Below are positions 26,741-36,427 of a stretch of DNA of 64,000 bases, piece after piece; position 1 is the stretch's first letter; each line of letters begins with the position of its first letter. Location: NCBI RefSeq assembly GCF_001975785.1, contig NZ_MSFI01000001.1, forward strand, positions 124,001-188,000, written 5' to 3'. Under the pieces are notes generated by a model. It was not told the origin of the DNA, made no database searches, and saw nothing but the letters and a program-made list of their open reading frames with translations. Origin of the DNA: Domibacillus epiphyticus. GTDB lineage: Bacteria > Bacillota > Bacilli > Bacillales > Domibacillaceae. Made by a program: the position numbers and the translations under genes.

Positions 26741-28777
26741 ATGAAAGCAAGAGACCTCTCAGTTTTACTCAGTGTTATTTTAATCGTAGCGATGCTGATC
26801 GTGCCGCTTCCAACGTGGCTGTTAAGTGTGCTAATTATCATAAATATTTCTCTTGCGCTACTCGTTTTGCTCATCTCGATGAATATGAAGGAAGCGCTGG
26901 AGTTTTCTGTATTTCCTTCGCTCCTTTTGCTGTTGACTTTATTCCGTCTTGGTCTGAATGTGTCGACAACGCGATCCATTTTAAGTCATGGGGAAGCAGG
27001 GGGCGTTGTCGAGACATTCGGCACATTCGTTGTTGGAGGAAACTTAATTGTCGGGATGGTTATTTTTATCATCCTCGTCATTATTCAATTTATCGTTATT
27101 ACAAAAGGGGCTGAGCGTGTTTCTGAAGTTGCGGCGCGTTTTACACTCGATGCAATGCCAGGGAAACAGATGAGTATAGATGCTGATTTAAATGCCGGCA
27201 TGATCTCGGAAGCGCAAGCACGTGAACGTCGAGAAAAAGTGAGCCGGGAAGCGGACTTTTACGGTGCGATGGACGGTGCGACGAAATTTGTAAAAGGGGA
27301 TGCGATCGCCGGTATTATCATGGTTATCATCAATCTCATTGTCGGGATTGTCGTTGGAATGATGCAGCAGGACTTATCTTTTGGCGAGTCCGCAGCACGT
27401 TATTCTTTATTAACTGTCGGTGACGGGATTGTTTCCCAAGTGCCAGCGCTTTTAATTACGACAGCTACTGGTATCGTCGTGACGCGTGCAGCATCAAATG
27501 GAAACCTTGGTGAAGAAATCACAGGGCAGCTTTTACGTTACCCTGCTATGCTTTACATTGCGGGAGGAACGATTTTTTTACTTGGAATCGCTACACCTAT
27601 TAACGACATTTTAACGATTCCGATTGCGGCCGGACTTGCTTTTGGCGGTTACATGATTTCACGGTCACCCAAAGAGGAACTTGATGATTCGCCGCCTTCA
27701 GAAGAAGAGTCCGAAGCGGAAGAACTTAAAAGTCCTGAATCGGTTGTGAACTTATTGACGGTGGACCCGATTGAATTTGAATTTGGCTATGGTTTGATAC
27801 CGCTCGCAGACACAAATCAAGGCGGCGATTTGCTTGATCGAATTGTCATGATACGGCGTCAGCTGGCGCTTGAACTCGGTCTCGTTATTCCGGTCGTCCG
27901 TATTCGCGATAACATTCAGCTGCAGCCGAATGAATACCGTATGAAAATTAAAGGAAGTGAAGTAGCAGGGGGAGAACTTTTGCTGGATCATTATTTAGCG
28001 ATGAGCCCCGGTGAAGAAGATGATATGGTTGAGGGCATTGATACCATTGAACCATCATTCGGCCTGCCCGCAAAATGGATAACGGAAGATGCGAAGGAAC
28101 AAGCTGAAATTTTTGGCTATACTGTTGTTGATCCACCGAGTGTTGTTTCCACCCATTTAACTGAAATTATAAAAAAACACGCTTATGAATTGCTTGGTCG
28201 ACAAGAAACGCAGCAATTGATTGATCATTTAAAAGAATCTTATCCAATTTTAATTGACGAAGTGACGCCAAATCCGCTTTCAGTCGGGGAAGTTCAAAAA
28301 GTACTGGCAAAGCTGTTAAAAGAAAATTTATCGATCCGCAATTTGCCCATTATTTTTGAAACACTTGCTGATTTTGGAAAAATGACATCCGATACCGACT
28401 TATTAACCGAATATGTCCGCCAGGCACTTGCCCGTCAAATTACAATGCAATTTGCAGACGATTCTGGGTCACTTAATGTGATTACGTTATCCGGACGCAT
28501 CGAAAAAATCATCGCGGACGGTGTTCAGCAGACGGAACACGGAAATTATTTGTCGATAGATCCTAATGAATCGCAGCGGATTTTAGAAGCGACTGCTCAG
28601 CAGGTAGAACAGGCATCGTTTATGCAGCAGTCACCGGTTATTCTTTGTTCACCGGCCATTCGAATGTACGTAAGGCAGCTGCTTGAACGATATTTTCCGC
28701 AAATTCCTGTTTTATCATACAATGAGCTTGAACCAAGCGTAGAAGTACAGAGTACAGGAGTGGTGACGATCGAATGA
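26741..28777 (+). CDS. flhA: Flagellar export gate protein FlhA
   Basis: Largest gate component; its cytosolic domain docks chaperone-substrate complexes. The N-terminal half has about eight membrane helices (LSVLLSVILIVAMLIVPLP, ISLALLVLLISMNMKEALEF). It includes the conserved FHIPEP-type loop with FRLGLNVSTTRSIL, RFTLDAMPGKQMSIDADLNA and GAMDGATKFVKGDAIAGIII. The cytosolic half (about residues 320-678) ends the gene. ATG 26741 follows GGGAGAG; the upstream TTG has no binding site. The 678 residues match B. subtilis (677). The stop overlaps the flhF start. Confidence 0.98.
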   Translation: MKARDLSVLLSVILIVAMLIVPLPTWLLSVLIIINISLALLVLLISMNMKEALEFSVFPSLLLLLTLFRLGLNVSTTRSILSHGEAGGVVETFGTFVVGGNLIVGMVIFIILVIIQFIVITKGAERVSEVAARFTLDAMPGKQMSIDADLNAGMISEAQARERREKVSREADFYGAMDGATKFVKGDAIAGIIMVIINLIVGIVVGMMQQDLSFGESAARYSLLTVGDGIVSQVPALLITTATGIVVTRAASNGNLGEEITGQLLRYPAMLYIAGGTIFLLGIATPINDILTIPIAAGLAFGGYMISRSPKEELDDSPPSEEESEAEELKSPESVVNLLTVDPIEFEFGYGLIPLADTNQGGDLLDRIVMIRRQLALELGLVIPVVRIRDNIQLQPNEYRMKIKGSEVAGGELLLDHYLAMSPGEEDDMVEGIDTIEPSFGLPAKWITEDAKEQAEIFGYTVVDPPSVVSTHLTEIIKKHAYELLGRQETQQLIDHLKESYPILIDEVTPNPLSVGEVQKVLAKLLKENLSIRNLPIIFETLADFGKMTSDTDLLTEYVRQALARQITMQFADDSGSLNVITLSGRIEKIIADGVQQTEHGNYLSIDPNESQRILEATAQQVEQASFMQQSPVILCSPAIRMYVRQLLERYFPQIPVLSYNELEPSVEVQSTGVVTIE

Positions 28778-29886
28778 AAATGAAAAAATTCATGGCGCCT
28801 TCCATGCCGGAAGTAATGAAAAAAGTGCGGGCTGAACTCGGCCCGCAAGCTGTTATTTTACAGTCCAAAACGGTGTATAAAGGCGGCATGTTTGGGCTGT
28901 TTAAAAAGAAAAATATTGAAGTCGTTGCGGCGATTGATCCATATGCTGAAACGTTTGAACGGACAGCAGAAGCAAAACCGGCACCTATCACAGTTAATCA
29001 ACCTGCTCAGGTCTCTTCAGAGCTTAGAAATGAAATGCTGGAAGTGAAACAAATGATTCGCCAGTTAAAGGAAGCAAAACCGGCAGATTTTTTGTATCCA
29101 GACGCTTTGCAGCCGGTGCTTGACCATTTGAAACGTCAAGGTTTATCAGCTGAATTATGGCAAATGACAGCAGATCATCTTTTGGCAAAATGGAAGGAAG
29201 AGCGCAGTGAAGCAGACAATTCAAAAGTACGTGATTGGGCAGTCAATTTTTTAAATGAACGCCTTTCATTGTGTCGGACAGTGAGTAATGAGGGGGCAAA
29301 ATATTTTCATCTTCTTGGTCCAACCGGTGTTGGGAAAACGACAACACTTGCAAAACTCGCATCAAAAAAAGTGCTCGAAAACGGGAAAAGAGTGGCGTTT
29401 ATTACAACTGATACGTATCGGATCGCCGCAATCGAGCAATTGAAAACGTATGCGGGTCTTCTCGATGCTCCGTTTAAAGTAGCTTACTCAAGAAACGATA
29501 TGGAAGAGGCGTTTGCAAATCTATCAAAATATGATGTCTTATTTATCGACACTGCCGGCCGTAATTACCGCGAAAAGCAGTACGTAGAAGATTTGCAAAA
29601 AATGATGACAAAAAAGACTGAACAGTCCCTTTATTATCTTGTGCTTAGCGCGGCTTCAAAACAGGAAGACTTAGAAGAAGTCATTGATAATTTTACTTCC
29701 ATTCAACTTGATGGATTTATTTTTACGAAGCTAGATGAAACAAAAACTAAAGGCACAATTATAAATTTAATGTATACTTATAAAGTAGGAACACATTTCA
29801 TTACAAATGGTCAAAATGTCCCGGATGATCTAGCGGAAATAACACCAGAAATGATCATTGAATCATTATTTGAGGAATTCAGATGA
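28774..29886 (+). CDS. flhF: Flagellar SRP-type GTPase FlhF
   Basis: Signal-recognition-particle-like GTPase that sets flagellar position or number. The basic N-terminal region starts MKMKKFMAPSMPEVMKKVRA. The NG domain has the P-loop [20 protein letters not shown] (about residues 182-201), FITTDTYRIAAIEQLKTYA, LFIDTAGRN and FTKLDETKTKGTI. It is 370 residues (B. subtilis 366). Its ATGA start-stop overlap with flhA and with flhG shows tight coupling. Confidence 0.97.
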   Translation: MKMKKFMAPSMPEVMKKVRAELGPQAVILQSKTVYKGGMFGLFKKKNIEVVAAIDPYAETFERTAEAKPAPITVNQPAQVSSELRNEMLEVKQMIRQLKEAKPADFLYPDALQPVLDHLKRQGLSAELWQMTADHLLAKWKEERSEADNSKVRDWAVNFLNERLSLCRTVSNEGAKYFHLLGPTGVGKTTTLAKLASKKVLENGKRVAFITTDTYRIAAIEQLKTYAGLLDAPFKVAYSRNDMEEAFANLSKYDVLFIDTAGRNYREKQYVEDLQKMMTKKTEQSLYYLVLSAASKQEDLEEVIDNFTSIQLDGFIFTKLDETKTKGTIINLMYTYKVGTHFITNGQNVPDDLAEITPEMIIESLFEEFR

Positions 29887-30773
29887 TGAACGATCAAGCG
29901 GCATCACTTAGAAAAAAAATGATGCAAAAAACGACAGATATTGAAATTTTAAGGGAAAGACGAGCGAAAACATTGGCCGTTGTAAGCGGAAAAGGCGGTG
30001 TTGGGAAATCAAATATTTCAGTAAATCTGGCGATTGGACTCGCAAAACTAAACAATAAAGTTTTATTATTTGATATGGACATTGGCATGGGTAATATTTA
30101 TCATTTAATTAGTAAGGACCCGGGACAATCGATTGCCGATTTTTTCACAAAAAATACTCCGCTTACTGATTTGATCAAATCTGGTCCCGAAGGAATTGCA
30201 TTCATTCATGGTGGATCAGCAGCAGCACAGTTATTTGAATGGGATGATACGTACACAGAAAAGTGGATTTCTGCTCTTGAGCAGCTGGTGGATGAATATG
30301 ACTACATTTTGTTCGACATGGGCGCTGGTGCAACGAAAGAAAGCTTGAATATTTTGATTGCGGCAGAAGAAGTGCTGGTCGTGACGACTTCGGAGCCGAC
30401 TGCAATGACAGATGCATATTCCATGATAAAATTCATTTGTTTACGAGACGATGAGAAGCGTTTTTATCTTGTGTGCAACCGGGCGGACTCAGAAGAAGAG
30501 GGAAGGAAAACAGCAGAACGTCTACAAAAAACGATGGATACATTTTTACAGGTCAGTCCGAACATTCTAGGATCATTGCCCGAAGACCCAACCGTTCGTC
30601 AATCTGTTAAAGCGGGACAGCCTTTTACAATCGCTTTTCCAGATGCTCGTATTTCAACAGCATTCGACATCATCGTAAATAGGTATGCTGGTGTACCTGT
30701 ATTCGATGGACAGAAAACAATAGGCTTCATCAATAAGCTGCGGCGCTTTTTTAAAGAAAGAAGGGACAGCTGA
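29883..30773 (+). CDS. flhG: Flagellum site-determining ATPase FlhG (YlxH, MinD-like)
   Basis: ParA/MinD-type ATPase that controls flagellar placement and stimulates FlhF. The N-terminal activator peptide includes DQAASLRKKM. The deviant Walker A is VVSGKGGVGKSNISVNLA (about residues 35-52), Walker B is LLFDMDIGMGNI, and ILFDMGAGATKESLNILIAA follows. The 296 residues match the family. It overlaps flhF by 4 bases and cheB by 1. Confidence 0.96.
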   Translation: MMNDQAASLRKKMMQKTTDIEILRERRAKTLAVVSGKGGVGKSNISVNLAIGLAKLNNKVLLFDMDIGMGNIYHLISKDPGQSIADFFTKNTPLTDLIKSGPEGIAFIHGGSAAAQLFEWDDTYTEKWISALEQLVDEYDYILFDMGAGATKESLNILIAAEEVLVVTTSEPTAMTDAYSMIKFICLRDDEKRFYLVCNRADSEEEGRKTAERLQKTMDTFLQVSPNILGSLPEDPTVRQSVKAGQPFTIAFPDARISTAFDIIVNRYAGVPVFDGQKTIGFINKLRRFFKERRDS

Positions 30774-31858
30774 TGAGATCAAAAAAAGTTCTTGTTGTTG
30801 ACGATTCTGCATTTATGAGAAAGCTGATTTCCGAGTTTTTATCAGAGCATCCAGAACTGGAAGTTATTGCTTTTGCCAGAAACGGGCATGATGCAGTTAA
30901 AAAAGCGATGGAGTTAAAGCCAGATGTTATAACGCTTGATATTGAAATGCCTGAGATGGATGGGTTAAAAGCGTTGAAAATCATTATGGACAAACAACCG
31001 TGCCCTGTTGTTATGCTGTCAAGCCTGACAAAAGAAGGAGCGGAAGTAACGCTAAAAGCAATTGAAATTGGAGCGGTTGATTTTATCGCCAAGCCATCGG
31101 GAACCATTTCTTTGGATCTTCACAAAATTAAAGAGCAGATAATTGAAAAAGTGCTCGCTGCTTCAAAAGCAAACATCAGCATAAAGCCGGTGCTCCGGGA
31201 GAAACCGTCAGTCAATATGCCTGCTGAACCAGCAGTTAAAGAACCAGGCGTACGCACGGGAGCGCATTTTAAAAAGATGGACAAGCTTGTTTTAATCGCA
31301 ACATCAACTGGTGGTCCACGAGCGCTGCAGCATGTCATCACGAAACTGCCGGCATCTCTTCCCGCCCCGGTCGTGGTTGTACAGCATATGCCGCCCGGCT
31401 TTACTAAATCACTTGCCGCCCGCCTTGATTCATTATCAGAAATTCATGTAAAAGAGGCAAATGACGGTGAGATTTTGCAAAAAGGCACGGCTTATATTGC
31501 ACCAGGGGGATATCATTTAACTCTGAAAAAAGTGGGTACATCAACCGTTGCTGCACTTGATCAAACTGAGCCGGAAGGGGGACATCGTCCTGCAGCAAAC
31601 GTAACATTCCGCTCGGCAGCAGCGTTAAATGATTTTGAAAAGGTTGCAGTCATTATGACTGGTATGGGAGCGGATGGAGCTGAGGGGTTGATTAAACTGA
31701 AAGAAAACAGCAGGGTTAAAGCCATTGCCGAAGCGAAAGAAACGTGTGTCGTTTACGGGATGCCAAAAGCTGCTGTTGCAACACATCTAGTTGATGATGT
31801 AGTACCGGTTGATGAAATTGCATTTACCATTGTAAAGCACGTATATGATAAGAGGTGA
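30773..31858 (+). CDS. cheB: Chemotaxis protein-glutamate methylesterase/deamidase CheB
   Basis: Removes methyl groups from chemoreceptors when phosphorylated, and deamidates glutamines. The receiver domain has Asp10-Asp11 and the acceptor Asp56 (ITLDIEMPEMDG). A linker (about residues 135-165) joins it to the methylesterase domain with the Ser motif LIATSTGGPRALQ, the His motif VVVQHMPPGFTKSLAARLD and the Asp motif VIMTGMGADGAEG. At 361 residues it matches B. subtilis CheB (357). Confidence 0.97.
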   Translation: MRSKKVLVVDDSAFMRKLISEFLSEHPELEVIAFARNGHDAVKKAMELKPDVITLDIEMPEMDGLKALKIIMDKQPCPVVMLSSLTKEGAEVTLKAIEIGAVDFIAKPSGTISLDLHKIKEQIIEKVLAASKANISIKPVLREKPSVNMPAEPAVKEPGVRTGAHFKKMDKLVLIATSTGGPRALQHVITKLPASLPAPVVVVQHMPPGFTKSLAARLDSLSEIHVKEANDGEILQKGTAYIAPGGYHLTLKKVGTSTVAALDQTEPEGGHRPAANVTFRSAAALNDFEKVAVIMTGMGADGAEGLIKLKENSRVKAIAEAKETCVVYGMPKAAVATHLVDDVVPVDEIAFTIVKHVYDKR

Positions 31859-31864
31859 ACACAG

Positions 31865-33913
31865 ATGGATACGAATCAATACCTTGAAATTTTTATTGAT
31901 GAAAGTAAAGAACACTTACAAGCAATGAATGAGCATTTACTACAACTTGAAAAAGACCCAACAAATATTAACATTGTCAATGAAGTGTTCCGTTCCGCTC
32001 ACACGTTGAAGGGCATGTCAGCGACAATGGGCTATGAAGACCTGGCGAACTTAACACATAAATTGGAAAACGTACTCGATGCGATTCGTAATCATAAAAT
32101 TTCGGTTACATTAGAAATTATGGATACGGTATTTTCCTCCGTTGATGATCTTGAAGCGATGGTGCACGATATTTCTTCTGGCGGAGAAGGGAAGCGCGAC
32201 GTTACAGAGGTCGTCACAAAACTACTCCAAATCGAACAGGGAGAGTTAGTTTCCTCTATTGCTGCATCGTCAGAAGGAAAACAAGAGACTTCTGAAACTG
32301 AAACGGGACTTCAGTATGATGAATTTGAACGTACCGTTATTGAACAGTCAAAAGAACAAGGCTTTACATGTTATGAAGTTGTCGTTTCTCTTCGTGCCGA
32401 TTGTGTTTTAAAGGCAGCACGTGTGTTTATGGTATTTGATGTTCTTGAAAAATGCGGCGAAGTGATTAAATCAGTTCCAGCTTCTGAACAATTGGAAGAA
32501 GAAAAATTTGATGAACATTTTACCGTGACACTCTTAACAAAAGAGCCGGTCGAAGATATACAAGAAAAAGTGAAAAAAGTCTCTGAAGTCGACAATGTGA
32601 AAATTACAGAAATCAGCAACAGTGCAACTCTTGCACCAGAGCAGCAGCCTGAAGTGAAAGCTGAAACAACTTCTGAAGAGCCGAAAAAAGCGGAAGAGAA
32701 ACAGGCAGAAAAGAAGCCCGTGGTGAAAAAAGCCGAAGAGAATAAAGGATCAAAACAGGCAGTTTCCAACAAAACAATTCGCGTAAATATTGAACGGCTT
32801 GATATTTTAATGAACTTGTTCGAAGAGCTTGTTATCGATCGGGGCCGGCTTGAATCTATTTCGGGAGAATTGAATCATTCTGAACTAAATGAAACGGTCG
32901 AACGCATGTCGCGTATTTCCGGTGATCTTCAAAATATTATTTTAAACATGCGCATGGTCCCAGTTGAAACCGTCTTTAACCGGTTTCCGAAATTGGTTCG
33001 CCAGCTATCGAGGGATTTAGGCAAACAGATCAATCTGGAGATCATTGGTGCGGAAACCGAGCTCGACCGTACTGTAATTGATGAAATCGGTGATCCGCTC
33101 GTGCATTTAATCCGTAACGCGGGAGATCACGGGATTGAAATGCCGGATGATCGGGTGGCAAAAGGAAAGCCTGCTGAAGGGACAATTAAATTAAAAGCCT
33201 ATCATAGCGGAAATCACGTTTTCATTGAAATTGAAGATGATGGTGCTGGTATTAATAAAGACAAAGTATTGAAAAAAGCACTAGATAAAGGCATTGTGAC
33301 AGAAGAACAGGCACTATCGCTTGATGATCGTCAAATATTTGAACTCATTATGGCATCCGGTTTTTCAACAGCTGATGTAATTTCTGATTTATCAGGCCGT
33401 GGTGTCGGACTGGATGTTGTAAAAACGACAATCGAATCACTTGGCGGATCCATAACCATAGATTCGGTTGAAGGAGCTGGTTCGACTTTCTTGATTCAGC
33501 TGCCGCTAACGCTTTCTATTATTTCGGTTATGCTTGTTGAAGTAGAGAAAGAAAAATATGCGATTCCGCTTTCCTCCATCATTGAAACGGCGATCGTGAA
33601 AAAAGATGAAATACTGAATGCGCATGACCAGCAAGTGATTGATTTCCGTGGAAAAGTAGTACCGCTTCTTTTCCTTGATGATATTTTCACTGTACCGAAA
33701 CAGGAAAACGATGATCGATTCTATTCCGTTGTCATCGTCAGAAAAGGTGAGAAAATGGCCGGTCTAGTAGTTGACTCGTTTATCGGGCAGCAGGAAGTTG
33801 TATTAAAAGGTCTTGGCAACTATTTAACTAATGTGTTTGCTATTTCTGGTGCAACGATTTTAGGTGACGGTCAGGTAGCGCTTATTGTTGACTGCAATGC
33901 GCTCATTAAATAA
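31865..33913 (+). CDS. cheA: Chemotaxis histidine kinase CheA
   Basis: Kinase that receives receptor signals through CheW and phosphorylates CheY and CheB. The P1 Hpt domain carries His46 (VFRSAHTLKGMSATMG). P2 (about residues 150-250) binds response regulators. A Glu/Lys/Ala linker leads to P3 dimerisation (RVNIERLDILMNLFEELVID), the P4 kinase with HLIRNAGDHGIEMPD, IEIEDDGAGINKDKV and SDLSGRGVGLDVVKTTIESL, and P5 (CheW-like). The N-box reads NAGDHG, not the more common NAVDHG. It is 682 residues (B. subtilis 672). Confidence 0.98.
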   Translation: MDTNQYLEIFIDESKEHLQAMNEHLLQLEKDPTNINIVNEVFRSAHTLKGMSATMGYEDLANLTHKLENVLDAIRNHKISVTLEIMDTVFSSVDDLEAMVHDISSGGEGKRDVTEVVTKLLQIEQGELVSSIAASSEGKQETSETETGLQYDEFERTVIEQSKEQGFTCYEVVVSLRADCVLKAARVFMVFDVLEKCGEVIKSVPASEQLEEEKFDEHFTVTLLTKEPVEDIQEKVKKVSEVDNVKITEISNSATLAPEQQPEVKAETTSEEPKKAEEKQAEKKPVVKKAEENKGSKQAVSNKTIRVNIERLDILMNLFEELVIDRGRLESISGELNHSELNETVERMSRISGDLQNIILNMRMVPVETVFNRFPKLVRQLSRDLGKQINLEIIGAETELDRTVIDEIGDPLVHLIRNAGDHGIEMPDDRVAKGKPAEGTIKLKAYHSGNHVFIEIEDDGAGINKDKVLKKALDKGIVTEEQALSLDDRQIFELIMASGFSTADVISDLSGRGVGLDVVKTTIESLGGSITIDSVEGAGSTFLIQLPLTLSIISVMLVEVEKEKYAIPLSSIIETAIVKKDEILNAHDQQVIDFRGKVVPLLFLDDIFTVPKQENDDRFYSVVIVRKGEKMAGLVVDSFIGQQEVVLKGLGNYLTNVFAISGATILGDGQVALIVDCNALIK

Positions 33914-33927
33914 GAGGAGGTGCGGCT

Positions 33928-34365
33928 ATGAGTGAAACAAGTACTTCAACCGCAGTGAAAGTAATTGCTTTTCAATTGTTAGATAAAGAATATGCTTTAC
34001 CAGTTAATCAGGTCCACTCCATCGAAAAATTAATGCATATTACGCGCGTGCCTGGAACCGTGCCTTTCGTTAAAGGCGTCATTAATTTGCGCGGTGTTGT
34101 TACACCAATTATTGATTTGCGTAATCGTTTCGGTTTATCTGATGAACAATATGACGATACGACACGCATCATTATTGCTGCATTGGATGATATGGAAGTC
34201 GGTCTTATTGTAGATGGTGCAAACGATGTACTTGATATCCCTGTTGAAGCGATAGAACCGCAACCGGAAGTCGTTGGTTCTCTTGGAGATGAATACATCA
34301 CCGGTGTTGCCAAACTCGAAAAAAGACTGCTGATCATGCTCAGTCTAGAAAAGATTTTTAAATAA
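33928..34365 (+). CDS. cheW: Chemotaxis adaptor protein CheW
   Basis: Couples receptors to CheA. The protein is a single CheW domain: VIAFQLLDKEYALPVNQVHS, RVPGTVPFVKGVINLRGVVT, PIIDLRNRFGL and VGLIVDGANDVLDIP. The length is 145 residues. GAGGAGGTG lies in front of the ATG. It follows cheA by 14 bases. Confidence 0.96.
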   Translation: MSETSTSTAVKVIAFQLLDKEYALPVNQVHSIEKLMHITRVPGTVPFVKGVINLRGVVTPIIDLRNRFGLSDEQYDDTTRIIIAALDDMEVGLIVDGANDVLDIPVEAIEPQPEVVGSLGDEYITGVAKLEKRLLIMLSLEKIFK

Positions 34366-34382
34366 CGGGTGGGCGGTTCATC

Positions 34383-35024
34383 ATGAACTATTTTGAGAAA
34401 ATACAGCCTATGCACCTTGACATTTTAAAAGAAATTGGCAACATAGGAGCGGGACATGCTGCCACATCGCTGTCCACCCTCCTGAACCGAAAAATTGATA
34501 TGAGAGTACCGAGTGTCCGGGTTGTTCCGTTTTCAGAAATGCTAGAGCTAACGGGTGGTTCGGAAAAAGAAGTTGTCAGTGTCAGTCTTTGTATAGAAGG
34601 AGAAGCTGGCGGCAACATGTTTTTCATGCTGACAGTAGAAGAAGCGGACCGTTTTATTCAGAAATTGATGACTGACGACTCTTTTACATTCCATAACCCT
34701 GATTCGCAGCCTATCGGTTTCTCGGCAATGCAGGAGATGGGAAATATTTTATCCGGCTCATATTTATCGGCACTTAGTGATTTTACACGCTTAAAATTAC
34801 AGCCATCTGTACCAGAACTTGCGGTAGACATGTTCGGTGCTATCATCAGCTATGGCTTACTCGAAATTTCTCAGTACAGTGACTTTGCCATTGTCATTGA
34901 TACGATTTTGACAGAATTGGATGCGGGAAACGTAGAAACAGTAAAAGGACATTTCTTTTTTCTGCTATCTCCAGAGTCGTTCCCGGTGATTTTTGAGGCA
35001 CTTGGAGCCGGGTACAATGAGTAA
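34383..35024 (+). CDS. cheC: CheY-P phosphatase CheC
   Basis: Adaptation protein of Gram-positive chemotaxis. Both phosphatase sites are intact: ILKEIGNIGAGHAATSLSTLL and SAMQEMGNILSGSYLSALSD, each with Glu-x-x-Asn. The 213-residue length is typical (B. subtilis 209). Its activity is enhanced by CheD, whose gene overlaps its 3' end by 8 bases. Confidence 0.96.
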   Translation: MNYFEKIQPMHLDILKEIGNIGAGHAATSLSTLLNRKIDMRVPSVRVVPFSEMLELTGGSEKEVVSVSLCIEGEAGGNMFFMLTVEEADRFIQKLMTDDSFTFHNPDSQPIGFSAMQEMGNILSGSYLSALSDFTRLKLQPSVPELAVDMFGAIISYGLLEISQYSDFAIVIDTILTELDAGNVETVKGHFFFLLSPESFPVIFEALGAGYNE

Positions 35025-35514
35025 TGTGCGGGATGTCGTAAAAGTAGGGATTGCTGACATGAATGTCGTCCAGCCTCCGGGTACAATTCGCACGTCCGGT
35101 CTCGGGTCTTGTGTCGGTGTCGTTTTGTACGATGAAACGGCCCGAATTGCCGGTTTGGTTCATGTTATGCTTCCGGATTCAAGCCTTGCGAAATCAGAAA
35201 TGAAGAATGACGCGAAATTCGCCGATACGGGGGTGCCTTCCCTTATTAAAGAGTTGACACTAATCGGTGCCAAGGCATCTCGGCTAAAGGCTAAAATAGC
35301 GGGTGGCGCCCAAATGTTTCAGTTCAAGTCCGGAACGGATTTAATGAAAATTGGACCTCGTAATGTAAATGCAGTCAAACAGCAATTACAAATAGCGCGA
35401 ATTCCATTAATGGCTGAAGATGTAGGGGGAAACAGCGGCCGGACGATTGAGTTCGATCCATCCACCTCAATTCTCCACATTCGGACTGTTAATAAAGGCG
35501 AACAACAGTTGTAA
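35017..35514 (+). CDS. cheD: Chemoreceptor glutamine deamidase CheD
   Basis: Deamidates receptor glutamines and binds CheC. The catalytic residues are visible: Thr26 (RTSGLGS), Cys32 (GSCVGVVLYD) and His49 (GLVHVMLPDSS). The 165 residues match B. subtilis CheD (166). ATG 35017 is chosen because it overlaps the cheC stop and gives the family N-terminus; the in-frame start at 34993 would add an unrelated stretch. It is the last gene before the fla/che terminator. Confidence 0.96.
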   Translation: MSNVRDVVKVGIADMNVVQPPGTIRTSGLGSCVGVVLYDETARIAGLVHVMLPDSSLAKSEMKNDAKFADTGVPSLIKELTLIGAKASRLKAKIAGGAQMFQFKSGTDLMKIGPRNVNAVKQQLQIARIPLMAEDVGGNSGRTIEFDPSTSILHIRTVNKGEQQL

Positions 35515-35546
35515 AAAGCAGCGGTTTTCATTTCCGCTGCTTTTTT
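35513..35546 (+). terminator. Intrinsic terminator after cheD
   Basis: A 10-bp stem (AAAGCAGCGG at 35515 with CCGCTGCTTT at 35534), flanked by A and T tracts, is followed by TTTTTT up to 35546. It overlaps the cheD stop codon and appears to end the fla/che transcript before sigD. Confidence 0.92.
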
Positions 35547-35556
35547 GTGCTCATTG

Positions 35557-35585
35557 TTGGCAAATGGACGACTTTTCTTTAAAAT
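35557..35585 (+). promoter_or_regulatory. Sigma-A-type promoter of sigD
   Basis: TTGGCA (35557-35562), a 17-base spacer, and TAAAAT (35580-35585), immediately after the cheD terminator and 50 bases before the sigD start. Each box has five of six consensus matches. It would let sigD be made without read-through from fla/che. Confidence 0.7.
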
Positions 35586-35634
35586 AATAGGTAAGAACTT
35601 TTCTGTCCGTTTAGGTCAGGTGAGGGGGGATCAA

Positions 35635-36399
35635 ATGACAAAGTTTACGCCGCACGAAGAGCATGATCTCTGGGAAAGGTGGAAAAAAGAGAAACATCCG
35701 GACGATGGAGATGCACTCGTCGCCCGTTACATGCCCCTTGTGACCTTTCATAGCCGGCGAATTGCGTCCACTCTTCCGAAAGCGGTGAGCAGGGAAGAGA
35801 TAACGAGTTTTGGCTTATCCGGTTTGTACGACGCACTGTTAAAATTTGAACCTTCGCGTGACTTGAAATTCGATACGTATGCCTCGTTTCGAATCCGCGG
35901 TGCCATTTTAGACGGACTGCGAAAAGCGGATTGGCTTCCACGTGCTGCCCGAGAAAAATCAAAAAAAATCGAAGCGGCAGTTTCGAAACTTGAGCAGCGC
36001 TATTTACGAACCGTGACGGCAGAGGAAGTGGCGGAAGAACTCGGGATCACTGCGGATGATGTCCATGATACAATGGCGGAACATTTTTTTTCACACGTCC
36101 TATCGACGGATGAACAGGTGAATGAATTGGATCAGCAAGACGGTTCCGGATTTGCGATTAAAGATGAAAAGACGATGTCACCTGAAGATGAACTTGTCAA
36201 ACATGAGCAAATTAACGAGCTGACTGCTCAAATTGAAAAATTGACGGAAAAAGAACAGCTGGTTATCGACCTTTTCTATAAAGAAGAATTGACGCTTACA
36301 GAAATCGGTGAAATTCTTGGGTTATCCACGTCCCGGATTTCGCAAATTCATTCAAAAGCGCTGTTTAAATTAAAACAGCAGCTCATAAAAACAAGATAA
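35635..36399 (+). CDS. sigD: RNA polymerase sigma factor SigD for motility and autolysin genes
   Basis: Flagellar sigma factor, orthologue of FliA/sigma-28. Region 2 is seen in RYMPLVTFHSRRIASTLPK, SFGLSGLYDALLKFEPSRD and YASFRIRGAILDGLRKADWL. Region 3 is EKSKKIEAAVSKLEQRYLRT. Region 4 is LTEKEQLVIDLFYKEELTLT plus EIGEILGLSTSRISQIHSKA. The 254 residues equal B. subtilis SigD. ATG 35635 follows TGAGGGGGGA. The in-frame start at 35545 would be inside the cheD terminator and is rejected. Confidence 0.97.
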   Translation: MTKFTPHEEHDLWERWKKEKHPDDGDALVARYMPLVTFHSRRIASTLPKAVSREEITSFGLSGLYDALLKFEPSRDLKFDTYASFRIRGAILDGLRKADWLPRAAREKSKKIEAAVSKLEQRYLRTVTAEEVAEELGITADDVHDTMAEHFFSHVLSTDEQVNELDQQDGSGFAIKDEKTMSPEDELVKHEQINELTAQIEKLTEKEQLVIDLFYKEELTLTEIGEILGLSTSRISQIHSKALFKLKQQLIKTR

Positions 36400-36427
36400 T
36401 GAATTTTAGTATGAAACGGGGTGCGGT

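Noticed and set aside
35545-35634. N-terminally extended SigD starting at 35545
   Set aside because: The extension would be inside the cheD terminator and the promoter region and is not found in SigD proteins.
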